Positions 57,479 to 64,000 of a stretch of DNA of 64,000 bases are shown piece after piece (position 1 is the first letter of the stretch; every line of letters begins with the position of its first letter). Both the position numbers and the translations under genes were made by a program. The DNA is from Lysinibacillus_B sp050613145 (lineage in GTDB: Bacteria > Bacillota > Bacilli > Bacillales_A > Planococcaceae): assembly GCF_050613145.1 (NCBI RefSeq), contig NZ_CP192507.1:3100001-3164000 (forward strand), written 5' to 3'. The notes under the pieces were generated by a model, which did no database searches, was not told where the DNA came from, and was given only the letters and a program-made list of their open reading frames with translations.

Positions 57479-59329
57479 ATGAAACAAATTTTTGGTTATT
57501 TCCTTATACTTTGTTCCATTCCACTACTACTACTCTTCGGAAGTGAGGTATGGAAGGAAATCGTGATTGCTAAAACACATGAGGAGAAAATGGAGGCATC
57601 CATTCACTTGCCACAAGTACAGGCACAACTGCCCGTTACATTATTAGATAGCAATGACCACATTTTTAACGAGGAATACGTAGAGTGGCGTGAACCACTT
57701 CCGTTTGAAGAATTTCCGCAAATTGTAAAAGATATTTTCGTTTATAGTGAGGATACGGAGTTCTTTAATCATATTGGCTTTGATGTAACAGCTATTGCTC
57801 GGGCTGTAATGGCGAATTCAGCTGAACAATCGATTCAACAAGGGGCCAGTACCATTACGCAACAGCTCGTCCGTATGCGCTATTTATCGGAAGAAAAAAC
57901 ATATGAACGTAAGCTAATGGAATTGTTTTATGCTTACGAGTTGGAACAGATGTACAGTAAAGATGAAATTTTAGAAATGTATTTAAATGAAATGTATTTC
58001 GGTAATCAAGTTTACGGTATGGCAAGTGCGGCCACTTATTATTTTGGGCGCCCGCTAGCTAAACTAACAATAGCAGAAATTTTCTTTATTGCAGCAATTC
58101 CAAATAACCCAAGCCTTTATGATCCACTAAAGAATTTTGATAATACGAAAGAACGACAAGAGCGATTACTTGATACATTGGTTAAACATGGGACTCTCTC
58201 GACTAGCGAAGTCAAAAACTTTAAAGCTCAGCCAATCGAATTACAAGTAAAACAGAAAATTCAACAGTACCCCGCTTATAGCACATATGTATTACAAGAA
58301 TTACGCTGGCTCGTCGCACATCACGAAGGATTGGAAGAACAACTGGCTAATGCAAAAACAGCAGAAGATCGTCAGCTCATTTCATCACAACTTGATACTA
58401 TCATTGATGAATTGCTTGTAAACGGAATTATGATTCATACAGCTTTACAGCCTAAAAAACAGGCAGCGGATGAACAGGCAATGAATCAAATTTTATCCCC
58501 ATATGATATGGAAGCAAGCGCCACCGTGATTGACAATGAAACGCGAGAAATCATTAGCATTTTCGCTGGACGCAATTATGAAAAGCACAATTTACATCGT
58601 GCCTACCAAACACCGCGTCAACCAGGATCTGCATTTAAACCATTAATTGATTATGCACCTGCGATTGAACTATTGAGCTACACACCATCTTCTACTATTA
58701 GCGGAGGGCATTACTGTGTAGGTAACTTTTGTCCACAAAACTATGGTGGTGGCGTTTATGGTCATGTATCTCTTTCAACAGCATTTAGTTGGAGTTACAA
58801 CACAAGCGCACTTCGGTTATTAAAGCAAGTTGGCCTTGAGCCAGCATTTAGCTATATTGACCGCTTTCATTTCCGTTCCATTGTCGATGAAGACCGTAAC
58901 TATGCTGCCGCTCTAGGTGGTTTAACTTACGGGGTGACCTCTCTTGAAATGGCTGATGCTTATACGAGTTTTATAGATGGAAGCTATAGTGAAGCACATG
59001 CTATTCGGAAAGTCACAGATTTAGACGGAAATATTTTATATGAATGGCCGAAAGAACGCGATACTATTTGGTCCACTAAAACCGTACGTTATATGCGTAG
59101 CCTATTAACAGATGTCGTCTATAAAGGAACAGGTAAAGGGCTATATACTAATACTTCGTATATAGGCGCTAAAACAGGGACAACAAATGATTTCAAAGAC
59201 TTCTGGTTAGCTGGACTGACAGAAAATTATACAACCGCCATTTGGATTGGTTACGATGAACCACGTAATATGCAGTCGCTTGAAAATGATAAAATTCACT
59301 TTAAAATGTTCAATGCTATTATGGATTAA
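57479..59329 (+). CDS. pbpD: class A penicillin-binding protein (PbpD/PBP4)
   Basis: 616 residues. N-terminal membrane anchor (~4-22), glycosyltransferase GT51 domain ~65-245 (EDTEFFNHIGFD, QGASTITQQLVR, ELEQMYSKDEILEMYLNEMYFG), transpeptidase domain ~345-610 with SxxK at Ser384 (PGSAFKPL), SYN (WSYNTSA) and KTG (GAKTGTTNDFKDFW). It polymerises and cross-links peptidoglycan outside the membrane. Length agrees with B. subtilis PbpD. Ribosome site GGAGGAAGGAAT. Followed by two hairpins and a 21-bp array. Confidence 0.95.
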   Translation: MKQIFGYFLILCSIPLLLLFGSEVWKEIVIAKTHEEKMEASIHLPQVQAQLPVTLLDSNDHIFNEEYVEWREPLPFEEFPQIVKDIFVYSEDTEFFNHIGFDVTAIARAVMANSAEQSIQQGASTITQQLVRMRYLSEEKTYERKLMELFYAYELEQMYSKDEILEMYLNEMYFGNQVYGMASAATYYFGRPLAKLTIAEIFFIAAIPNNPSLYDPLKNFDNTKERQERLLDTLVKHGTLSTSEVKNFKAQPIELQVKQKIQQYPAYSTYVLQELRWLVAHHEGLEEQLANAKTAEDRQLISSQLDTIIDELLVNGIMIHTALQPKKQAADEQAMNQILSPYDMEASATVIDNETREIISIFAGRNYEKHNLHRAYQTPRQPGSAFKPLIDYAPAIELLSYTPSSTISGGHYCVGNFCPQNYGGGVYGHVSLSTAFSWSYNTSALRLLKQVGLEPAFSYIDRFHFRSIVDEDRNYAAALGGLTYGVTSLEMADAYTSFIDGSYSEAHAIRKVTDLDGNILYEWPKERDTIWSTKTVRYMRSLLTDVVYKGTGKGLYTNTSYIGAKTGTTNDFKDFWLAGLTENYTTAIWIGYDEPRNMQSLENDKIHFKMFNAIMD

Positions 59330-59334
59330 GAAAA

Positions 59335-59387
59335 GCGCATTCGCGCCCGCTTACGCTTTCGTCGCAAAATAAATTTTGGCGCGAATG
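59335..59387. repeat. inverted repeat after pbpD
   Basis: GCGCATTCGCGCC near 59336 and GGCGCGAATGC near 59379, 11-nt arms with a ~30-nt middle. No T run directly after it. Confidence 0.6.
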
Positions 59388-59408
59388 CCTAGACACCCTT
59401 TCAATGAG

Positions 59409-59437
59409 ACCATCCTTTCACATAAGGATGGTTTTTG
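59409..59437 (+). terminator. pbpD terminator
   Basis: Arms ACCATCCTT (59409-59417) and AAGGATGGT (59424-59432) followed by TTTTG. Confidence 0.85.
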
Positions 59438-59451
59438 TGTGTATCGGGGTT

Positions 59452-59544
59452 TTTTACGCGAGTTTCTTATGGTTTTACGCGGGTTTGGGGCAGTTTTACG
59501 CGACTTTCCTACACTTTTACGCGGGTTCGAAGCGCTTTTACGCG
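59452..59544. repeat. 21-bp phased array B (5 cores TTTTACGCG)
   Basis: TTTTACGCG at 59452, 59473, 59494, 59515 and 59536, exact 21-bp period, with 12 variable bases between. Begins 15-20 bp past the pbpD terminator. Same design as the array at 2151-2244 but different core. Open frames through it have heptad repeats (LLRGFxx) as a by-product. Confidence 0.9.
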
Positions 59545-59795
59545 ACTCTGCTATTTTATTTTATATTTACCCCCTCTTTTTGAAATTGCTCGCTTGACAA
59601 ACAAATCCTATGTTGACGAAACAAATGCAGAATATGTCTTTCTAGCCCGCTCGCCATCAATACCAATTGTGCCAGCGACGTTCTTAATATCTATTACCAA
59701 TGCAAAATTTCGTGATAATGACCTCTTCGCCCCGATATGCGTTGGAGATAGACACTCTACAAATTAGAAAAAATTTATACTTTCTGATCTTTTAA
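59545..59795. other. intergenic stretch without a supported gene
   Basis: The plus strand is open for about 57 codons (LTNKSYVDETNAEYVFLARS...) without a ribosome site of its own. It has no recognisable family; it could be debris of a former gene. Nothing else seen. Confidence 0.5.
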
Positions 59796-59837
59796 AAAAG
59801 GTGGAGAAAAACATCATCGTTTTTCTCCACCTTTTCT
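59796..59837 (-). terminator. terminator of the oxidase-TRAP-regulator operon
   Basis: Arms AAAAGGTGGAGAAAAAC and GTTTTTCTCCACCTTTT directly after the regulator stop, followed on the minus strand by TTTTAAAAG. Confidence 0.9.
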
Positions 59838-60572
59838 TTACTCTTCCTGTTGATGATAATTTTCTAAAGCAACTTCTGACATTTCTTGACGAATTTTTGT
59901 AATGTGTTGAATCATTAATTGTTTAGCACCATCAGCATCCCTACGGCTAATCGCTAAAAACAAATCTCTATGCTCATTAAATGTTTCTTCGTATAGCCCG
60001 TCACGTGCAAAACGGTGATTGCGCGTTGCTTGAATTGTCTTTTTCATATGTCCCCCGAGTGTTTGGACCAATCCTAACAAAACGGAATTATGTGCTGCTT
60101 CTGCAATACTATAATGAAATTGTAAATCCGCTAGTACACCACGTTCTGTATCTTTATCTGCAACGCGCATATCTTCAATACATCGCCCAATTTTTTCAAT
60201 ATCTCGACTCGTCGCTCGTAACGCAGCAAAATAAGCACACTCCGACTCCAATACAAGTCTTGTTTCTAACATTTCATAAATCAGCGTATCTTCTGTATTA
60301 ATAATGACATCTGATAAACTTTCAACGACCGCATTAACATTTGATGCTTTTATAAACGTGCCGTCACCTTGCCTAATCTCCACAACACCATTCATCTCTA
60401 ACACACGCAATGCTTCTCGAATCGATGTGCGGCTCACATTATACCGATTTGCCAACTCTCGCTCAGATGGTAACTTCTCACCAGGTAAAAGCTCACCTTG
60501 CATAATGGAATCCTTTATTTTATTGAAAATCACTTGATATACTTTTTGATTTGGCTTCATTTCTAGAACCAA
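59838..60572 (-). CDS. FadR/GntR-family transcriptional regulator
   Basis: 244 residues: GntR winged helix at about 10-75 (LLPGEKLPSERELANRYNVSRTSIREALRVLEMNGVVEIRQGDGTFI) and FCD helical ligand domain ~90-235 with metal-type residues (FHYSIAEAAHN, NEHRDLFLAI). The LldR/GlcC subclass senses lactate or glycolate. Start TTG 60572 with AAGGGTG 7 nt upstream; the ATG at 60560 is too far from it. Last gene of the operon, 25 bp after dctM, so it probably controls the operon and itself. Confidence 0.9.
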   Translation of the reverse strand: MVLEMKPNQKVYQVIFNKIKDSIMQGELLPGEKLPSERELANRYNVSRTSIREALRVLEMNGVVEIRQGDGTFIKASNVNAVVESLSDVIINTEDTLIYEMLETRLVLESECAYFAALRATSRDIEKIGRCIEDMRVADKDTERGVLADLQFHYSIAEAAHNSVLLGLVQTLGGHMKKTIQATRNHRFARDGLYEETFNEHRDLFLAISRRDADGAKQLMIQHITKIRQEMSEVALENYHQQEE

Positions 60573-60597
60573 CTTGTCACACCCTTATAAAATAATC

Positions 60598-61863
60598 CTA
60601 TTTTACTAAGAATAAGCTTAATTGTGGAATAAATGAAATAATAAGTACGCCAATAATCATGACACAAACAAATGGTATAATCGCTTTCATAACCCCTTCA
60701 AATTTTGTTCCAGCAATTTTATTAGCAACAAATAAATTTAAACCAACTGGTGGGGTAATATAACCAATAGCTAAGTTCACAATCATGATAATCCCAAAAT
60801 GCACAAGGTCCATACCTAATGCAGAAGCGACCGGTGCCAATATCGGTGTTAAAATGAGGATTGCTGCAGCCGTTTCCATAAAAGTCCCTACCACTAGTAA
60901 GATGACGTTAATTATTAATAAAGCAATAATCCAGTTATCTGTTAAACTTAGCAGTGCTTCCGTAATTTCCATTGGAATGCGTTCACGCGTTAAATAATAA
61001 GCAAAAATCGAAGCACCTGCAATAATATACAAAATTGTCGCACTCATTAACATAGATGATGAAAAAATTTCAAATAAATCTTTGAGTTTAATTTCACGAT
61101 AAATGAATACACCAACAATTAAACCGTATACTACTGCTACTAATGCCGCTTCTGTTGCAGTAAAGAATCCACTATAAATCCCACCTAAAATAATAACTGG
61201 CATCATTAAAGCTAAAATCGAATCCTTTAATGCAACCAATAATTCTTTCACACTATGCTTCTCTCCACCTCCATAACCTTTCATAAGAGAGATCACATAA
61301 ACTAAAATCATTAGTAGCATAACAATAAAAATACCTGGAACAATGCCAGCAATAAACAAATCACTAATTGATACACCTGCTGTTACACCAAATAATACAA
61401 GCGGCACACTCGGTGGGATAATCACACCTACTGTCCCTCCAGTAGCTTGAATCGCAGTGGAGAAATTTTTATCATAGCCCTTTTTCACCATTGCTGGAAT
61501 CATAATCGCCCCCACGGCCGCTGTTGTTGCAGCTGCTGAACCAGATAACGCTGCAAAAAACGCACAAGAGACGACGGATACAAGTGCAAGACCGCCCTTC
61601 ACACGACCAAGCATCACTTCAGCTAAATGAATCAGTCGTTGAGAAATACCACCACTTTCCATCAATTTTCCCGCTAAAATAAAAAATGGAATCGCGAGTA
61701 GTGGAAAAGAATCCACCGAATTAAACATACGTTGTAAAATCGCTACTAATGGTACATTTCCTTGAATCGTAAAAAAAATAACTGCCGTCATCGATAAGGC
61801 TACCGCAATCGGAACATTAATAATGAATAATACAAGTAATACGATAAATAATAAAATATCCAT
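60598..61863 (-). CDS. dctM: TRAP transporter large permease (DctM)
   Basis: 421 residues with about twelve helices, typical length. Characteristic segments: LLAIPFFILAGKLMESGGISQRLI, SGSAAATTAAVGAIMIPAM, IPPSVPLVLFGVTAGVSISDLF, and near the end IMIVNLAIGYITPPVGLNLFVANK. Uses the sodium gradient to import an organic acid delivered by the binding protein. Shares its first base with the end of the dctQ gene, so the two are coupled. Confidence 0.94.
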   Translation of the reverse strand: MDILLFIVLLVLFIINVPIAVALSMTAVIFFTIQGNVPLVAILQRMFNSVDSFPLLAIPFFILAGKLMESGGISQRLIHLAEVMLGRVKGGLALVSVVSCAFFAALSGSAAATTAAVGAIMIPAMVKKGYDKNFSTAIQATGGTVGVIIPPSVPLVLFGVTAGVSISDLFIAGIVPGIFIVMLLMILVYVISLMKGYGGGEKHSVKELLVALKDSILALMMPVIILGGIYSGFFTATEAALVAVVYGLIVGVFIYREIKLKDLFEIFSSSMLMSATILYIIAGASIFAYYLTRERIPMEITEALLSLTDNWIIALLIINVILLVVGTFMETAAAILILTPILAPVASALGMDLVHFGIIMIVNLAIGYITPPVGLNLFVANKIAGTKFEGVMKAIIPFVCVMIIGVLIISFIPQLSLFLVK

Positions 61864-62333
61864 TACTTCGCCTCCTCTTTAATTTGTTGAACAGTTACAT
61901 CTAATAAGTTCACCATTAAAATAACACCACTTATTGGTACAACCGCATATACTAGTCCCATTGGAATTTGTAAGACGGGCGAAGGTTGATTCATCACTTG
62001 ATTTGACAAGGTGATCCCTTCTTTAATCATAATAAAGAAAAATACCATGGAAACAATCCCCGCTAATACAATCATGATGGTTTTCAACATCCCTCTTACT
62101 CTTTCGACAAGTAACTCCATGCCAATATGTGCTCGCTTAGATAATGCATAAGCTGCCCCTAAAAATGTAATCCAAATTAACGAATAACGAGACAATTCCT
62201 CTGTCCATGCTAAAGGCTGATTTAATACTAAGCGGAATAAAATTTGACATAATACTGTAATTACTAGTTCAGCCATTAACAAAACTAAAAAAATATGTAC
62301 GACAGCATTCATGCGATCTATTAATGTTCTCAC
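61863..62333 (-). CDS. dctQ: TRAP transporter small permease (DctQ)
   Basis: 156 residues, four membrane helices, with the family pattern LAWTEELSRYSLIWITFLGAAYALSKRAHIGMELLV. Partner of DctM in the membrane. It starts 128 bp after the binding-protein gene; a hairpin between them probably limits expression of the membrane subunits relative to the binding protein. Confidence 0.93.
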   Translation of the reverse strand: MRTLIDRMNAVVHIFLVLLMAELVITVLCQILFRLVLNQPLAWTEELSRYSLIWITFLGAAYALSKRAHIGMELLVERVRGMLKTIMIVLAGIVSMVFFFIMIKEGITLSNQVMNQPSPVLQIPMGLVYAVVPISGVILMVNLLDVTVQQIKEEAK

Positions 62334-62413
62334 TATCTAACCCCTCCTGTTCGATTTTTATTCATTCAATACTGAACATACCTTCCATCCTTTGCTACTA
62401 AAAACGACAAATA

Positions 62414-62440
62414 AAAACGAGAAGATATTCTCCTCGTTTT
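62414..62440 (-). terminator. partial terminator between dctP and dctQ
   Basis: Stem AAAACGAG / CTCGTTTT with T run on the minus strand, between genes of one operon. Confidence 0.7.
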
Positions 62441-62461
62441 TATCTAATTTTGTCTAAAAAT

Positions 62462-63469
62462 TTATTTTTGCTGTTCTAAAATTCGATCTAACAACTCTTT
62501 ATTTGATGTTTCATTGTAAAGCTCTTCAATCTTGCTTCGGAATTCTTCCACATTTACCTCTTCAATGATTTCTATGCCATTTTCTTTTAAACGGGCTAAA
62601 GCCTCTGTTTCATTATCAATTACTAATTGTCGCTCATAAGCCCCGATTTTTTTTCCTTCTTCCATTAAAATCTCACGTAAGTCTTCAGGTAACTTATTGT
62701 ATGTAGACTCACTTAACATAAAGACCGCAGAAGAATAAGCATGACCTGTTAATGTCATATACTTTTGATTTGCATCATATAACTTGTAGCTATCAATAAC
62801 TAAAATAGGATTTTCCTGTCCATCTACTACACCTGATTGCAATGCTGTTAATGCTTCTGTCCATGCCATTGGTGATGCACTTGCACCTAACTTTTCAAAT
62901 GCTGAAATAAATACCTTATTTTCTTGTGTACGGAATTTCAATCCTTTTAAATCATCTGGTGTTTGTATAGGACGAACACTGTTTGTAATATGGCGGAAAC
63001 CATTTTCCCCCCAAGAAAGCGGGATAATCCCGACGTCTTCTAATTGAGTAAATAACTCTTTTCCAATGTCACCTTCTAACACTTTTACCGCCGCATCACG
63101 GTCATTAAATAAAAATGGTAAATCTAATACACCGAAATCTGATACAAAGTTAATGATTGGGCCAGATGTTGAAACAACTAAATCAACTGAACCTAATGTT
63201 AAGCCTTCAATTAACTCACGCTCCGCCCCAAGTTGGCTTAGTGGAAACGTTTCAATTTTTAAACGACCATCAGATTTTTCTTCTACATTTTTCGCTAGTT
63301 CTTGCATAGCTAGCTCAAATGGATGATCTTCAGCTAATGAATGCCCCGCTTGTAATACGAATGTTTCTCCGTCACCGCTATCACTAGCAGTCGTATTATC
63401 CTCTCCGCCACAAGCTACTACAACCATCGTCATACATAATAACAATACCCCTAATAGAAACTTTCTCAT
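62462..63469 (-). CDS. dctP: TRAP transporter substrate-binding lipoprotein (DctP)
   Basis: 335 residues, lipoprotein signal with lipobox VVVAC (Cys20). DctP fold: GHSLAEDHPFELAMQELAKNVEEKSDGRLKIETFP, the conserved FRTQENK (Arg that binds the substrate carboxylate) and GVVDGQENP. Binds an organic acid outside the membrane for the permease. GGGAGGAAGAAG precedes the ATG, 13 bp after the oxidase gene, so it follows the enzyme in one operon. Confidence 0.93.
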   Translation of the reverse strand: MRKFLLGVLLLCMTMVVVACGGEDNTTASDSGDGETFVLQAGHSLAEDHPFELAMQELAKNVEEKSDGRLKIETFPLSQLGAERELIEGLTLGSVDLVVSTSGPIINFVSDFGVLDLPFLFNDRDAAVKVLEGDIGKELFTQLEDVGIIPLSWGENGFRHITNSVRPIQTPDDLKGLKFRTQENKVFISAFEKLGASASPMAWTEALTALQSGVVDGQENPILVIDSYKLYDANQKYMTLTGHAYSSAVFMLSESTYNKLPEDLREILMEEGKKIGAYERQLVIDNETEALARLKENGIEIIEEVNVEEFRSKIEELYNETSNKELLDRILEQQK

Positions 63470-63482
63470 CTTCTTCCTCCCC

Positions 63483-64000
63483 TTAGTCGATAAAGATTTT
63501 TCCTGGATTCAAAATATTATTTGGATCGAATGTATGTTTAATTTGTTTCATCAACCCATAAGCTACGCCATGTTCAGTCGACTGATATTTAGCTTTACCT
63601 ACACCAACACCATGCTCACCTGTACATGTTCCCCCTTTAGATAGGGCAAAATTGACTATATGTTCATTTAACTCTTTTGCTAATTGAATCTCTTCTTCAC
63701 TTGATAAATCAATCATTAATAGTACATGGTAATTGCCATCCCCTACGTGCCCAACAATTCCAGCTTCCATTTGCATGCTATCAATTTTGGCACGGGTATT
63801 TTCAATCGCCTCTGGTAATGAGTTAATTGGTACAACTACATCTGTTGTCATCAATTTCTTTCTAGGTGACGAGTGAATATACGTATAGGCAAGATTATGA
63901 CGTAATTCCCATAAATGATTGCGGGCTTTTTCATCTTGTTCAAAGGCAAAATTTAGGCAGCCGATATCTTGCAAAATTTCTTGCGCAAATGCAATATCTG
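63483..64000 (-). CDS. FAD-linked oxidase, lactate/glycolate dehydrogenase type (3' part)
   Basis: C-terminal ~172 codons; the gene continues past the window end. The visible part is the FAD-oxidase C-terminal domain: LWELRHNLAYTY, GIVGHVGDGNYHVLLMID (metal/His), FALSKGGTCTGEHGVGVGK, and the closing DPNNILNPGKIF. Such enzymes (GlcD, Dld) oxidise D-lactate, glycolate or 2-hydroxyacids. It is the upstream gene of the TRAP operon, which suggests that the transporter imports its substrate. The exact substrate cannot be given from the C-terminus. Confidence 0.9.
   Translation of the reverse strand, partial: DIAFAQEILQDIGCLNFAFEQDEKARNHLWELRHNLAYTYIHSSPRKKLMTTDVVVPINSLPEAIENTRAKIDSMQMEAGIVGHVGDGNYHVLLMIDLSSEEEIQLAKELNEHIVNFALSKGGTCTGEHGVGVGKAKYQSTEHGVAYGLMKQIKHTFDPNNILNPGKIFID

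Noticed and set aside
59376..59767. Two plus-strand frames through array B (LLRGF and FTR heptads)
   Set aside because: Heptads come from the 21-bp period; no ribosome site or conserved protein features.
59561..59767. Possible gene fragment (LTNKSYVDETNAEYVFLARS...)
   Set aside because: No start or ribosome site and no family recognised; recorded only as intergenic.

Overview
The window looks like chromosome of a low-GC, endospore-former-type Firmicute, most likely a Bacillales member of the Planococcaceae/Caryophanaceae (Lysinibacillus or Solibacillus-like). The evidence is AT-rich codon use, strong AGGAGG-type ribosome binding sites, frequent TTG starts, an S-box SAM riboswitch, a Zur box of Bacillus type, an SLH-anchored surface protein, and gene order recalling two Bacillus subtilis regions (ytpA-ytoA-metK-pckA-ytmA-ytkD-dps-ytjA-men, and yugI-yugE-patB-yuxJ-pbpD). 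The genus is an inference; the 16S gene at 30164-31720 would settle it.

Layout. 1-9 kb: tail of an FtsX-type ABC permease, an ECF sigma/anti-sigma pair, an AGCS sodium:alanine symporter, a YtpA-like hydrolase that has lost its catalytic Ser and His, a gamma-carbonic anhydrase, an unrecognised membrane-anchored protein, and metK under a SAM riboswitch. 9-24 kb: pckA, hydrolase/Nudix pair, dps with a Fur/PerR-type box, a newly called 50-codon membrane protein coupled to yidD, a Zur-box-controlled zinc-binding lipoprotein, and the menaquinone genes menF-menD-menH-menB and menE, with a PAS-GGDEF gene lying between menB and menE, and menA divergent. 24-32 kb: a TipA-type MerR regulator, then one complete rRNA operon (16S-23S-5S) followed by 20 tRNA genes, all on the minus strand. 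32-36 kb: EamA transporter, MgtC, CDF transporter, butanol-type dehydrogenase.

36-48 kb is the most unusual part. A receiver-SARP/BTAD response regulator, a 1008-residue hybrid kinase with two kinase cores (7TMR-DISM sensor, HisKA core, receiver, LytS-type core), a 1665-residue SLH surface protein, an unknown 240-residue protein and an unannotated 53-residue membrane protein sit together. Four promoters in this island, two of them divergent, carry the same architecture: two heptamers of the type TTGTTCA repeated at exactly 11 bp, then exactly 11 bp to a -10 hexamer. That is the type of site SARP regulators use, so I infer an autoregulated cell-surface regulon. The 3' end of the SLH gene continues as about 390 bp of frameshifted coding sequence.

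48-64 kb: glutamate dehydrogenase and pruA (proline/arginine catabolism), yugI, an NSS transporter, a small XRE protein, yugE, patB, cyclophilin, an MFS transporter, pbpD, and an oxidase-TRAP transporter-FadR regulator operon that probably handles lactate, glycolate or another organic acid.

Two intergenic arrays (2151-2244 and 59452-59544) share one design, five short cores at an exact 21-bp period just past a terminator, with unrelated core sequences. A dispersed hairpin element with compensatory base changes occurs at about 12680, 14897 and 53486.
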